This document shows positions 18,238 to 29,216 of a DNA stretch of 41,804 nt, piece after piece. The position numbers were made by a program, and so were the translations under genes. Source of the DNA: Rhodospirillales bacterium (lineage in GTDB: Bacteria > Pseudomonadota > Alphaproteobacteria > Rhodospirillales > Defluviicoccaceae); the NCBI GenBank assembly GCA_025458035.1, contig JALOTH010000004.1, forward strand, positions 1-41,804, given 5' to 3'. Positions within the stretch are counted from its first letter, which is position 1, and each line of letters begins with the position of its first letter. The notes beneath the pieces were generated by a model. That model worked only from the letters and a program-made list of their open reading frames with translations, searched no databases and was not told the origin of the DNA.

Positions 18238-19512
18238 GTGGCCACGGCCGTCGCCTTTGTGCTCAAGGGCTATCCGCGCCTATCCGAGACCTTCATAGCC
18301 CAGGAGATTCGCGGTCTCGAAGAACTGGGCCTGACGCTGCGCCTGTACTCGCTGCGCCGGCCGACCGATACCGCCGTTCACCCCGTCCACCGGGAAATTC
18401 GCGCTCCCGTCGCCTATCTCCCCGAGTATCTGCATGAGGAACCTGGGCGCGTGCTGCGCAGCTGGTGGGCGCTGCGGCGAACGCCGCGCTACGCCGCGGC
18501 GCGCCGCCTGTTCATTGCCGACTGGCGCCGCGACCGCAGCCGCAACCGGCTGCGCCGCTTCGGCCAGGCACTGGTCCTTGCCCACGAGCTCGCCGCGGAT
18601 GTCGGCTGGCTGCATGCCCATTTCCTCCACACCCCCGCCTCCGTCGTCCGCTATGCCAGCGCCCTGCTCGGCATGCCATGGAGTGTTTCGGCGCACGCCA
18701 AGGACGTGTGGACGACACCATCGTGGGAGCTGCGGGAGAAGCTGGCCGACTGCCGCTGGCTGGTCACCTGTACCCGCGCCGGCGCCGACCACCTGCGGCG
18801 CCATGCGCCCGAGCCGCAGCGTGTGGCTCTTTTCTATCACGGCCTTGACCAGCGGCGATTTCCGCCGCCGCCGCTGCCGCGTCCGCTGCGCGATGGCGGC
18901 CATGGCGAGGAACCGGTGGTGCTGCTGTCTGTCGGCCGGGCTGTGGAAAAGAAAGGCTATGCGGTGCTGCTCGAGGCGCTGGCGCGGCTGCCGCACGCCC
19001 TCGCCTGGCGCTTCATCCACATCGGCGCCGGTCCGCTGTTGGCCCCGCTGGCGGCGCAGGCCGCCCGCCTCGGCCTCACCGCGCGAATCGAATGGCGAGG
19101 CGCGCAGCCGCAGGAGGCGGTGCTTGCCGCCTACCGGCAGGCCGATCTGTTCGTGCTGGCCAGCCGCATCGCCGCCGACGGCGACCGCGACGGTCTGCCC
19201 AACGTGCTGATGGAAGCGCAGAGTCAGGCGCTTGCCTGTGTCGCCACCCGCGTTTCCGCCGTACCGGAACTGATCGACGACGGCGAGACGGGCCTGCTCG
19301 TCGAGCCCGATGACCCCCGCGCCCTCGCCGATGCCATCGAACGGCTGATCCGCCATCCGGTGCTGCGTGTCCGGCTGGCCGTTGCCGGTCAGCGGCGGGT
19401 GGCGAAGGCGTTTGCCTTCGACGCCGGGGTGTCTCGCCTCGCCGTCCGCTTTCAGACCGCCCTCGGCGCGCCGTCCGTGCCGATGCCGCGTCTCGCCCGC
19501 CTCGAACGATAG
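18238..19512 (+). CDS. GT4-family glycosyltransferase
   Basis: 424 residues. VLKGYPRLSETFIAQEI at the N-terminus is the hallmark of GT4 polysaccharide-synthesis enzymes; LHAHFLHTPA and VSAHAKDVW form the middle acceptor region. LLSVGRAVEKKGYAVLLEAL opens the donor domain, and DGLPNVLMEAQSQALACVAT near residue 320 holds the E-x7-type catalytic/donor motif. It is predicted to add a sugar to a growing glycan on the cytoplasmic face. A GTG at 18238 is chosen because it begins directly before the family's first strand; an ATG at 18175 would overlap the previous gene by 52 bp and add a poor N-terminus. The ribosome binding site is weak, suggesting coupling to the gene before. Confidence 0.87.
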   Translation: MATAVAFVLKGYPRLSETFIAQEIRGLEELGLTLRLYSLRRPTDTAVHPVHREIRAPVAYLPEYLHEEPGRVLRSWWALRRTPRYAAARRLFIADWRRDRSRNRLRRFGQALVLAHELAADVGWLHAHFLHTPASVVRYASALLGMPWSVSAHAKDVWTTPSWELREKLADCRWLVTCTRAGADHLRRHAPEPQRVALFYHGLDQRRFPPPPLPRPLRDGGHGEEPVVLLSVGRAVEKKGYAVLLEALARLPHALAWRFIHIGAGPLLAPLAAQAARLGLTARIEWRGAQPQEAVLAAYRQADLFVLASRIAADGDRDGLPNVLMEAQSQALACVATRVSAVPELIDDGETGLLVEPDDPRALADAIERLIRHPVLRVRLAVAGQRRVAKAFAFDAGVSRLAVRFQTALGAPSVPMPRLARLER

Positions 19513-19521
19513 CGGCCGGTC

Positions 19522-20667
19522 GTGGCTGTCCGCATTTTTTTCTACGTTCAGCACCTCCTCGGCATCGGTCACCTCAAGCGGGCTTCGGTGCTGGCCAACG
19601 CCATGGCAACCGCCGGGTTCGATGTCGCCGTCGCCGTCGGCGGCGGCGATATGCCGTACATCCGCTTTCCGGGGTGCAGCCGCGTTCTGCTGCCGCCCGT
19701 GCGCGCCGCCGACGCCAGCTTCAAGGTTCTGCTGGACGCCGACGGTGCCCCCATCGACGCCGCGTTTCGCGACCGGCGCGCCCATCGCCTGGTTTCCGAG
19801 TTCGCGGCGTTGCACCCGCAGATCCTGCTGATTGAACAGTTTCCGTTCGGCCGGCGGCAGTTCCGTTTCGAGTTGATGCCGCTTCTCGAAGCCGCCCGCA
19901 GCCGGCGGCCGCCGCCGCTGATCGTCTGCTCGCTGCGCGACATCCTGGTGCACAAGCACGATCCCGAGCGGACGCGCGAGATGCTGGCGATCGCCAGCCG
20001 CTTTTTCGATCGCATTCTCGTGCATGGCGATCCGCAGCTGATCCCGCTGGACGCCAGCTTTCCGTACGTGGCGCAGTTGCGGGAAAAGATCACCTACACC
20101 GGCTATGTATGTGAACCAGCGGCGGCCGACGCCGGCGGCGGCAGCGAGGGGCGCGATGAGGTCATCGTCATGGCCGGCGGCGGCGCCGTCGGCGCGCCGC
20201 TGATGCGCCTTGCCCTCGCCGCCCGACCGCAGACTTCGCTCGCTGACAGCGTCTGGCGCCTGATCACCGGTCCGAACCTGGATGCGGCCGCCTTCGCCGA
20301 GTTCGCCGGGCAGCGGCAATCCGGCGTCATCGTCGAACGATGGCGCAGCGATGTGCGGGCGCTGTTGAGGCGCGCACGCCTTGCCATCAGCCAAGGTGGC
20401 TACAACACGATCATGGATCTGCTGGCAACGGGAGTGCCGGCGGTGGTCGTGCCCTTTGCCAGCGAGACGGAAACCGAACAGCGGCGGCGCGTCCGCGCCT
20501 TGGCGGCGCTCCGCGCGCTGACGGCCTGCGAGGCGGACGGCCAGTCACCGAATCTTCTTGCGGCGGCGATTGAACAAGCCTTGACGAGCCCGCCCGCCAT
20601 CGTCGACGTTGATTTGCGGGGAGCGGAGACGACGGCGGTGCTGCTATCGCGATGGGTCACCGGATGA
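19522..20667 (+). CDS. COG4671/GT28-like glycosyltransferase (second of two)
   Basis: 381 residues, GT-B fold like the operon's first gene: FFYVQHLLGIGHLKRASVLANAM at the N-terminus, VMAGGGAVG opening the second half, and SQGGYNTIMDLLATGVPAVVVPF near residue 295 as donor-binding region. The protein therefore most likely uses a nucleotide sugar. It starts with GTG 9 bp after the GT4 stop, and no better in-frame start exists nearby. Two such enzymes flanking a GT4 gene suggests a glycan with at least three different linkages, made stepwise. The deacetylase-like gene follows 19 bp later. Confidence 0.83.
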   Translation: MAVRIFFYVQHLLGIGHLKRASVLANAMATAGFDVAVAVGGGDMPYIRFPGCSRVLLPPVRAADASFKVLLDADGAPIDAAFRDRRAHRLVSEFAALHPQILLIEQFPFGRRQFRFELMPLLEAARSRRPPPLIVCSLRDILVHKHDPERTREMLAIASRFFDRILVHGDPQLIPLDASFPYVAQLREKITYTGYVCEPAAADAGGGSEGRDEVIVMAGGGAVGAPLMRLALAARPQTSLADSVWRLITGPNLDAAAFAEFAGQRQSGVIVERWRSDVRALLRRARLAISQGGYNTIMDLLATGVPAVVVPFASETETEQRRRVRALAALRALTACEADGQSPNLLAAAIEQALTSPPAIVDVDLRGAETTAVLLSRWVTG

Positions 20668-20686
20668 CGGGGCCGCGGGGTTCGGC

Positions 20687-21442
20687 GTGAGTGGCTGGGG
20701 TTCGCTCCTGCGCGAGTTGGAGGCTTGGGCTGATGCTGGGCGGGTGGCCAACTTCTGGTGGCGCGATGACGACGCGATCGCGGTGACGCCTGCGCTCGAA
20801 CGCCTGCTCGCCATCGCACGGCGCTGCGGTATCCCTTTGGCTCTTGCGGTCATTCCACGCGACGCCGATGATGGACTGGCGGCGCGGTTGCAGGGCGAGC
20901 CGGCGGTCAGCGTCCTGCAGCACGGCTTTGCCCACCACAATCATGCTCCCGATGGGGCGCGGCAGGAGGAATATGGGCCGCATCGGCCCCGTCAGACGAT
21001 GATCGACGAACTCGCGGACGGCCGCCGGCGGCTATCGCGGTTTCCCCGCAGCCTGCCGGTGATGGTCGCGCCGTGGAACCGGATGGACGACGCGCTGCTG
21101 CCAGCCTTGCCGGCCGCCGGCCTGGCGGCGGTTTCGACGCTGGGTCCGCGCCCCGCCGCCGAACCGGTGCCGGGCGTTCGGCGCACCAACGTTCATGCCG
21201 ACATCGTCGATTGGGCCGGCAGCGGCGGTTTCATCGGGCTCGACCGCGCCATCGCACAGATCATCGATCATCTGCGGGCGCGCCGCCACGCCGAGGTCGA
21301 TGCCGAGGAGCCGACCGGGCTGATGACGCACCATCTTTTCCATGATGACGGCTGCTGGTGGTTCATCGAGGAGTTGTTCCAGCGCACCCGCCGGCACCCT
21401 GGCGCCCGCTGGCTGCCAGCGAGCGAGGCCTTCTGGCCATGA
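20687..21442 (+). CDS. Polysaccharide deacetylase-like protein
   Basis: 251 residues. NFWWRDDDA (about 22-30) resembles motif 1 of NodB-type deacetylases (metal-binding Asp), and HGFAHHNH (about 83-90) fits motif 2 with two metal-binding His. APWNRMD and the C-terminal LMTHHLFHD look like motifs 3 and 5. It probably removes an acetyl or other acyl group from a sugar. There is no signal peptide, so unlike many family members it should act in the cytoplasm, on the intermediate made by the adjacent glycosyltransferases. The start is a GTG at 20687, placed by the family N-terminus and a GCGGGG upstream. Its stop overlaps the next gene's ATG (ATGA). Confidence 0.75.
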   Translation: MSGWGSLLRELEAWADAGRVANFWWRDDDAIAVTPALERLLAIARRCGIPLALAVIPRDADDGLAARLQGEPAVSVLQHGFAHHNHAPDGARQEEYGPHRPRQTMIDELADGRRRLSRFPRSLPVMVAPWNRMDDALLPALPAAGLAAVSTLGPRPAAEPVPGVRRTNVHADIVDWAGSGGFIGLDRAIAQIIDHLRARRHAEVDAEEPTGLMTHHLFHDDGCWWFIEELFQRTRRHPGARWLPASEAFWP

Positions 21443-21920
21443 CCACGCATGCCTATCCGCCGTCGGCGGCGATCGCCGACGGCAGCCGGGCCGCTCTCGG
21501 CATCGCCATCGCCGCCGCGCCTCTGCTGTTCGCGCAGCCGGCGCCGGTGATCACCGGCCTGCTCATCGGGCTGCTGCTGGCGTTCCTCGGCCTTGGTGTG
21601 TCGACACTGCATCGCCATCTCGGCCGCGTCGTCGTCGATGCCGAGGGCCTCAGCGTCAATCGGCGCCGGTTGCCCTGGTCGGAAGTGCGGGGGATCCGTC
21701 TCGCCTACTTCTCGACCCGCCGGGACCGGGATCATGGCTGGTTTCAGTTGACCCTGACGGGCCGTGACCGGCGCCTGTGCATCGACTCGGCGCTGGACGG
21801 CTTCCTCGCTGTCGCCAAACGCGCCGCGCTGGCGGCGGACACCAACGGCATCGCCGTCGACGCGGCGACGCGCGCCAATTTCGACGCTCTCGCCATCCCC
21901 TTGCCGCGACAGGGTGCGGG

Positions 21921-21924
<4 letters not shown>
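21439..21924 (+). CDS. Small membrane protein with two helices and a PH-like soluble domain (unknown)
   Basis: 161 residues, not assigned to a family. Two adjacent hydrophobic segments (about 20-36 and 42-60: GIAIAAAPLLFA and ITGLLIGLLLAFLGLGV) are followed by a soluble beta-rich part (about 70-120: VVVDAEGLSVNRRRLPWSEVRGIRL) of the kind seen in bacterial PH-like membrane proteins. Overlaps of 4 bp on both sides, with the deacetylase-like gene and the ATPase gene, join the glycan half and the transporter half of the operon, so it may be an accessory of either. The overlap fixes the start. Confidence 0.7.
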
Positions 21925-23815
<1,891 letters not shown>

Positions 23816-23819
<4 letters not shown>

Positions 23820-25714
23820 GGGCCGTCCTCGTCCTCTTCGCCTGTATCGCCATGACCGCGGCGGCGAGCGCCGCCAGCTTCGTCGAAACGCCGTTTTTTG
23901 CCGCCGCCGTCGCCGAGGGCAAGCTGCCGCCGGTCGCCGAGCGGCTGCCGCGCACGCCCTTCGTGGTGACGCTCGACGGCCCCGAGCGCTCGCCAGGGCG
24001 GCATGGCGGCGATCTGCGGATGCTGATGAGCCAGCCGCGTGACACCCGCCTGATGGTCGTTTTCGGCTATGCGCGGCTTGTCGGCTACAATCAGAACTGG
24101 GAACTGGTGCCGGACATCCTGTCAAAGCTTGACGTCGATGAGGGCCGCGTCTTCACCCTGCATCTACGCAAGGGTCACCGCTGGTCCGATGGCGCGCCTT
24201 TCACCGCTCAGGATTTCAAATTCTTCTGGGAGGATGTCGCCAACAACCCGGACCTGTCGCCGAGTGGGCCGGACGCCTTTCTGCGCGTCGACGGCGAAGC
24301 GCCAAAGTTCGAAGTGATCGACGAGACGACCGTCCGCTACACCTGGACGAAGCCCAATCCGTTCTTCCTGCCGGCGCTGGCAGGCGCGCGGCCGGAGTTC
24401 ATTTTTGAACCGGCCCACTATCTCAAGGCGTTCCACCCGCGATACGCCGATGCCGCCGACCTGCAGGCAAAGATCACCGCGGCCGGCCAGCGCAACTGGG
24501 CGGCGTTGTTTACGCAGAAATCGCGCCAGTATCGGAACGACAATCCCGAACTGCCCAGTCTCCAGCCCTGGGTACTGCAAACGCGGCCGCCATCCAGCTA
24601 TTTCATCTTCATCCGCAATCCGTTCTATCACCGCGTCGACCAGCACGGGCGGCAGCTTCCCTACATCGACCGGGTGACCTTCACGATGGCAAGCCCCGGC
24701 CTGATCCCGGCGAAAACCGCCGCCGGCGATGCCGACCTGCAAGCGCGCGGCATCGGCTTCGATAACATCACGGTCCTCAAGCAGGGCGAAAAGCGCAATC
24801 CTTACAGAGTGTTGCTGTGGAAAACGGCGCGCGGCGCAGAGGTGGCCATCTATCCCAATCTCAATACCATCGACGCCGATCTCGCTCCGCTCGTCCGCAA
24901 CACGGATTTCCGCCGGGCGCTGTCGCTGGCGATCGACCGCGACGAGATCAATCAGGCGGTTTTCACCGGTTTCGGCCGGCCGGGAAACGACACGGTTTTG
25001 CCGGGCAGCCCGCTGTTCAAGTCCGAGTTCGAGACGAAGTGGGCGAGCTTCGACCTCAAGCAGGCCAACGCCATCCTTGATGGACTCGGGCTGCCCCGTG
25101 ACAGCGGTGGCATCCGCAAGCTGCCTTCGGGACGGCGGCTGCAGATGGTCGTCGAAACGGCGGGCGAGGATCCGACCGAGGTGGCGGTCCTGCAACTGGT
25201 GCAGTCCACCTGGCGCAAGCTGGGCATCGACCTGCTGGTCAAGCCGGAACAGCGGGAGATCCTGCGCAACCGGGTATTTTCCGGCGAGGCGGTGCTGTCG
25301 GTGTGGTCGGGCCTCGAGAATGCCCTGCCCAATGCCAACACCATCCCCGACGAAATGGCGCCGACCAGCCAGCAGCAACTCAGCTGGCCGAAGTGGGGCC
25401 AGCATTACGAGAGCGGCGGCCGCGCCGGTGCTCCCATCGATCTGCCGGCGGCGGAACGGCTGGCGGCGCTGCGGCAGCAGTGGCTGACGACGCTGGACGC
25501 GCAACAGCGCTCGCGGCTCTGGCAGGACATGCTGGCGATCCGCGCCGACGAAGTCTTCACCATCGGCACCGTGCGCATGGTCCCGCAACCGGTGGTGGTC
25601 AGCACGGCCCTGCGCAACGTGCCGAAGGAGGGCATCTACAACTGGGAGCCGGGCGCCTTCTTCGGCGTTTACCAGCCCGATACCTTCTGGTACGCGGACG
25701 ACAGATCGAAATAA
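23816..25714 (+). CDS. Family 5 extracellular solute-binding protein of the ABC importer
   Basis: 632 residues, the periplasmic ligand-binding part of the importer. A signal peptide (about 1-20, ending AASAAS) is followed by a family 5 (peptide/nickel/oligopeptide) binding fold: LVPDILSKLDVDEGRVFTLHLRKGHRWSDGAPFTAQDFKFFWED is typical in position and content, as is DFRRALSLAIDRDEINQAVF (about 364-383). No lipobox is seen, so it should be soluble in the periplasm. Family members bind peptides, opines, sugars or antibiotics, so the ligand cannot be named; the operon partners suggest a glycan- or peptide-derived compound. Start fixed by the 4-bp overlap with the ATPase gene. Confidence 0.9.
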
Positions 25715-25722
25715 TCGCGCAA

Positions 25723-26721
25723 ATGTTCACTTACCTCGGCCGCCGCCTGCTGACCATGGTGTTAACCCTTGTGGTTATCAGCGTGCTGGTCTTTATCATC
25801 ATCCAACTGCCTCCGGGCGACTATCTGTCCAGCTACATCAGCGAGTTGCAAAGCCAGGGCGAGCAGGTCGCTCAAGAGAAGATCGACTTTCTCCGCCGTC
25901 AGTATGGGCTCGATCTTCCCCTGTATCAGCAGTATCTGGTCTGGGTGTTCGGCCTGTTGCAGGGAGATTTCGGATATTCGTTTGCTCATGGCCAGCCGGT
26001 CACCGACGTGGTCGGCGATCGCTTGCTGCTGACGGTTGTCTTGAACTTTTCCACCATCTTGTTCATTTACGTCGTTTCGTTTCCTATCGGCGTCTACTCG
26101 GCGACACGCCAGTACAGTTGGGGCGATTACGGGCTCACCTTCCTCGGCCTGATCGGCCTTGCCACCCCGAATTTCCTGCTGGCGCTGATCCTCATGTACC
26201 TTGCCAACGTCTGGTTCGGCACGTCGATCGGCACGCTGATCGATCCGGAGTACATCAACGAACCGTGGTCCTTCGCCAAGGCGATGTCGGTGCTCAGTCA
26301 CCTGTGGATCCCGGTCATCGTCATCGGCACCTCCGGGACCGCGGCGATGATCCGCCGCCTGCGCGCCAATCTGCTCGATGAACTGCAAAAGCAATACGTC
26401 GTCACCGGCCGCGCCAAGGGCCTGCCGGAGGGCCGGCTGCTGCTGAAATATCCGCTACGCATGGCGCTCAACCCGTTCATTTCCGATATCGGCAATCTGC
26501 TGCCGAGCGTCGTGTCCGGCTCCGTCATCGTTTCCGCGGTGATGTCGTTGCAGACGACCGGTCCGATCCTGCTCAGCGCCTTGCAGAGCCAGGATTTCTA
26601 CCTCGCCGGTTCGTTTCTGATGTTCCTCGCGGTGTTGACGGTCCTCGGCATGTTCCTGTCGGACGTGCTGCTGGCGATGCTCGATCCACGCATCCGCTTG
26701 AGCGGCGGCCAAAGCCGATGA
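25723..26721 (+). CDS. Oligopeptide-type ABC permease, DppB-like
   Basis: 332 residues and about six membrane helices. The N-terminal MFTYLGRRLLTMVLTLVVISVLVFIIIQLPPGDY is characteristic of DppB/OppB permeases in order and spacing, then a long periplasmic loop (about 40-90) and the coupling loop VTGRAKGLPEGRLLLKYPLRMALNP (about 225-249) that docks to the ATPase. It begins 8 bp after the binding-protein stop and ends in an ATGA overlap with the second permease, with which it forms the membrane channel. Confidence 0.92.
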   Translation: MFTYLGRRLLTMVLTLVVISVLVFIIIQLPPGDYLSSYISELQSQGEQVAQEKIDFLRRQYGLDLPLYQQYLVWVFGLLQGDFGYSFAHGQPVTDVVGDRLLLTVVLNFSTILFIYVVSFPIGVYSATRQYSWGDYGLTFLGLIGLATPNFLLALILMYLANVWFGTSIGTLIDPEYINEPWSFAKAMSVLSHLWIPVIVIGTSGTAAMIRRLRANLLDELQKQYVVTGRAKGLPEGRLLLKYPLRMALNPFISDIGNLLPSVVSGSVIVSAVMSLQTTGPILLSALQSQDFYLAGSFLMFLAVLTVLGMFLSDVLLAMLDPRIRLSGGQSR

Positions 26722-27893
26722 GCAACGGCGCCCCGCCCCTGCCCCATTTCGTCGATCCCAGGCCGTTCGATCCCGACGAGACCGAACAGCTGACAGCCGA
26801 GCAGGAACGGTATTCCCTCGCCTCGCAATGGCAGTTGATGTGGTGGCGCTTCCGTCAACACCGGGTCGCCGTCCTCTGCGGGGCGGTGCTACTGGCCCTC
26901 TACGGGATGATCCTGATCAGCGAGATCCTCGCCCCCTACGCACTCGAGAGCCGCAATACGGGCTTCATCTACGCGCCGCCGCAGGCGATCCGGCTGTTCC
27001 ATGACGGCCAATTCATCGGTCCCTTCGTCTATGGCCTCGAATACAGCGTCGATCTGGAAACGATGGCGCGCCGCTACGAGGTCGACCGCACGGATGTCCA
27101 GCGCATCCGCTTTTTTTGTCTCGGTGACCCGTACGCTTTCTGGGGACTGGTACCTGGCCGGTTTCATCTGATGTGTCCGGCGGAAGGCGGCACCCTGTTC
27201 CTGCTCGGCACCGATCGCCTCGGACACGACATGCTCTCGCGCATCATCTATGGCGCGCGCATCTCGCTCACGGTCGGCCTGATCGGGATCGCCATCAGCT
27301 TCGTTCTCGGCATCACCATCGGCGGACTGGCCGGCTACTTCGGGGGCTGGGTGGACGGCATCGTCCAGCGCATCATCGAGGTGTTGCGCTCACTGCCGGA
27401 GCTGCCGCTGTGGATGGCGCTGTCGGCAGCGCTGCCGATCTCATGGAGCCCCGTGCTTATCTATTTCGGCATCACGGTGATCCTTGGCCTCCTCGACTGG
27501 CCCGGCCTTGCCCGGGCGGTGCGCTCCAAGCTGCTGGCGCTGCGCGAGGAGGATTACTGCACGGCGGCGCGACTGATGGGGGCGAGTCCGCCGCGCATCA
27601 TTGGCCGCCACCTGCTGCCGAACTTCATGAGCCACCTGATTGCCTCGGCGACGCTCTCCATTCCGTCGATGATCCTCGGCGAAACAGCGCTCAGTTTTCT
27701 TGGCCTCGGCCTCAGGCCGCCGATCACCAGTTGGGGGGTGCTGCTGATCGAGGCACAGAATATCGAAGCGGTCGTCCTCTATCCCTGGCTGATGCTGCCG
27801 ATGGTGCCGGTGATCGTCACGGTGCTTGCCTTCAACTTCCTCGGCGACGGCCTGCGCGACGCCGCCGATCCCTACAGCACCACCGGGCACTGA
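26718..27893 (+). CDS. Oligopeptide-type ABC permease, DppC-like with long N-terminus
   Basis: 391 residues, longer than the roughly 300 usual for DppC. A cytoplasmic tail (1-48) precedes the first helix (about 52-70). A large periplasmic insertion (about 75-160) comes before the conserved LLGTDRLGHDMLSRIIYGARISL. The coupling loop EEDYCTAARLMGASPPRIIGRHLLPN (about 280-305) and SFLGLGLRPPITSWG are typical; the long periplasmic loop resembles YejE-type permeases. It is the last gene of the nine-gene operon; a candidate hairpin terminator follows. Confidence 0.92.
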   Translation: MSNGAPPLPHFVDPRPFDPDETEQLTAEQERYSLASQWQLMWWRFRQHRVAVLCGAVLLALYGMILISEILAPYALESRNTGFIYAPPQAIRLFHDGQFIGPFVYGLEYSVDLETMARRYEVDRTDVQRIRFFCLGDPYAFWGLVPGRFHLMCPAEGGTLFLLGTDRLGHDMLSRIIYGARISLTVGLIGIAISFVLGITIGGLAGYFGGWVDGIVQRIIEVLRSLPELPLWMALSAALPISWSPVLIYFGITVILGLLDWPGLARAVRSKLLALREEDYCTAARLMGASPPRIIGRHLLPNFMSHLIASATLSIPSMILGETALSFLGLGLRPPITSWGVLLIEAQNIEAVVLYPWLMLPMVPVIVTVLAFNFLGDGLRDAADPYSTTGH

Positions 27894-27919
27894 CCGGTCC
27901 CCGTCATCGTGCCGGCGCC

Positions 27920-27949
27920 GAAACCGCGCCAACGCGGCGGTCGGGTTTC
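27920..27949. terminator. Candidate bidirectional terminator between convergent genes
   Basis: GAAACC (27920-27925) pairs with GGTTTC (27944-27949), and an inner CCGCG-ccaa-CGCGG pairing adds to the structure. It lies between the stop of the last permease gene and the stop of the convergent 96-aa gene (overlapping it by two bases). There is no strong T-run, so the call rests on position and symmetry. Confidence 0.35.
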
Positions 27950-28238
27950 ACCGCGGCGGTGACGCACGCGCGGCCAGCGCGCGGACATCGCGGATCGAGG
28001 CGTCAACCAGATGCAGCAAGTAGCCCGCTTCGCCGAGGCCGGCGACGATCTCGCGAATCGCGTCCAGGCGAACAGCGATCTCGTCGAGGGTCTGCGCCGG
28101 CGTGATCAGCAAACGCTGCTGGAGATCGGCGAGCCGGCATTCCAGGGTCGACAGCGCGCCGGCACCCGGCTGCGCCAGGGCGGCGGCAAGGTGATCGAGT
28201 TGCCGCTTGGTTTCAGCGAGGCGATTCTCTTCAGTCAT
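27948..28238 (-). CDS. Small helical protein, unknown
   Basis: 96 residues, no family recognised. It is almost entirely predicted helix with heptad-like Leu/Ala spacing (ETKRQLDHLAAALAQ, ECRLADLQQRLL, RLDAIREIVAGLGEAGYLLHL), so it may form a helical bundle or oligomer. No signal peptide or membrane segment. A weak GGAG lies upstream of the ATG. It is convergent with the glycan/transporter operon and is not obviously part of it. It could be spurious, but its codon use and single clear frame favour a real gene. Confidence 0.5.
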   Translation of the reverse strand: MTEENRLAETKRQLDHLAAALAQPGAGALSTLECRLADLQQRLLITPAQTLDEIAVRLDAIREIVAGLGEAGYLLHLVDASIRDVRALAARASPPR

Positions 28239-28368
28239 TCAAGGGTGTCTCCGGTTGCTGCCACCGTCCCGGCGGCGCGCCGCGCGAGCGGCGCCGGGGC
28301 GCGAGCGCTGCGGTCAACGGTCCCCGTTTGCGCCGCCGCCGCCGACCGGTGTTCCCATTCACATAATT

Positions 28369-28397
28369 TTTTCTTGCTAAATTTATTTCCATACAAT
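28369..28397 (+). promoter_or_regulatory. Candidate promoter in AT-rich island upstream of the 55-aa gene
   Basis: Within a strikingly AT-rich patch (about 28360-28402) a TACAAT -10-like box (28392-28397) lies 17 bp after TTTTCT (28369-28374, three of six -35 matches). A transcript would begin near 28404 and carry about 150 bases of leader before the ATG at 28554. The remaining 28239-28553 holds no gene except a possible 13-codon leader (see findings). Confidence 0.4.
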
Positions 28398-28553
28398 TTA
28401 CTCAGAGTCGATCCGGGAAGATGCGTACTGGCGAGTCATCCAAGGTCCCGCCGCCGCCGTAAGCCTACCGACAACGTTTGGCATTCCGGGTTGCGTCCGC
28501 AAGAAACTGCCAGGGAAGCTTCGTTATGAGTATAACCTTCGAAAGGAGACGTC

Positions 28554-28721
28554 ATGATCAGCAAAGTCGATTTCCGCGATTTCTTCGAAATTAACTCGCG
28601 CCTTTACGGCGACAACTCCTCCCAGTCGGCTTCAATCACTTTTCTGATGCAGCTTCTCGACTCGCTGGAAGCGCGGCGTGCCGAGGGTGGATTGCCGACG
28701 ACAGACCCCCGTCATCGTTAA
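28554..28721 (+). CDS. Small 55-aa protein, unknown, with strong ribosome binding site
   Basis: 55 residues beginning MISKVDFRDFFEIN and ending TTDPRHR; no family recognised. The case for a gene is a near-ideal GAAAGGAG six bases before the ATG, the AT-rich promoter-like region upstream, and coding with no rare frame features. The first two thirds are predicted helix (SITFLMQLLDSLEARRAE), acidic to neutral, and the tail is short and polar. No membrane helix or signal peptide. It stands alone, convergent with the DUF2237 gene, with a perfect 7-bp stem downstream as terminator. Such isolated small proteins with strong translation signals are often regulators or stress proteins, but nothing here shows which. 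Confidence 0.6.
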   Translation: MISKVDFRDFFEINSRLYGDNSSQSASITFLMQLLDSLEARRAEGGLPTTDPRHR

Positions 28722-28762
28722 CCTCGCATCGCTGACCACTTTTCTCATCGCTCATCGTCATC

Positions 28763-28787
28763 GGCCAGCGGGCTAACCCGCTGTGCC
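28763..28787. terminator. Candidate hairpin terminator
   Basis: CAGCGGG (28766-28772), loop CTAA, CCCGCTG (28777-28783) is a perfect 7-bp stem, extended by GGC/GCC outside one mismatch. It sits between the stop codons of the 55-aa gene (plus) and the DUF2237 gene (minus), where a shared terminator is expected. No T-run follows. Confidence 0.45.
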
Positions 28788-28826
28788 GGGCGTCACATTC
28801 CTGTAATTTCCGTACGGGGATGAGCG

Positions 28827-29216
28827 TCATGAGAGGTCAAGGGCATGGGCCTTCAGCTCGTCCAGACTGACGACGGCGAGGGCCGCTTCGTGGGTTGCCG
28901 CCAGCACCACCTTCGGCGCCTTGCCGGCGTCGAGGGCTTCCTTCCAGCGGCCGGCGCACAGACACCAGCGATCGCCCGGCTTCAAGCCCGGGAAGCCGTA
29001 GGCCGGCACCGGCGTCGACAGGTCGTTGCCGCGCGATTTCGAGAACGCGAGAAACGCCTCGGTCATCTCCGCGCAAACGACGTGCAGGCCAACGTCCTGC
29101 GGCCCCGTTTCACAGCGGCCGGTGCGGTAAAAGCCGGTCATCGGCGCGGTGCAGCACGTCCGCAATCGCTCACCGAGCACGTTGCGGGCCACCGGCCCTT
29201 CATCGCCATCGCGCAT
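28827..29216 (-). CDS. DUF2237 family protein
   Basis: 129 residues matching the compact DUF2237 family in length and pattern: RNVLGERLRTCCTAPMTGFYRTGRC, then VCAEMTEAFLAFSKSRGNDLSTP, and GFPGLKPGDRWCLCAGRWKEAL near the C-terminus. The conserved Cys (CC, C, and the WCLC pair) hint at metal binding or redox chemistry, but the function of the family is not known. ATG 29216 is chosen over upstream starts because GGAGG lies eight bases before it. It is divergent from the cyclophilin gene. Confidence 0.85.
   Translation of the reverse strand: MRDGDEGPVARNVLGERLRTCCTAPMTGFYRTGRCETGPQDVGLHVVCAEMTEAFLAFSKSRGNDLSTPVPAYGFPGLKPGDRWCLCAGRWKEALDAGKAPKVVLAATHEAALAVVSLDELKAHALDLS

Noticed and set aside
18280-20394. 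704-codon minus-strand open frame across the glycosyltransferases
   Set aside because: No motif, composition of a shadow, and both plus-strand glycosyltransferases have complete motifs over the same interval.
28381-28553. Riboswitch in the leader of the 55-aa gene
   Set aside because: No recognisable conserved riboswitch core or terminator/antiterminator pair could be seen by eye.
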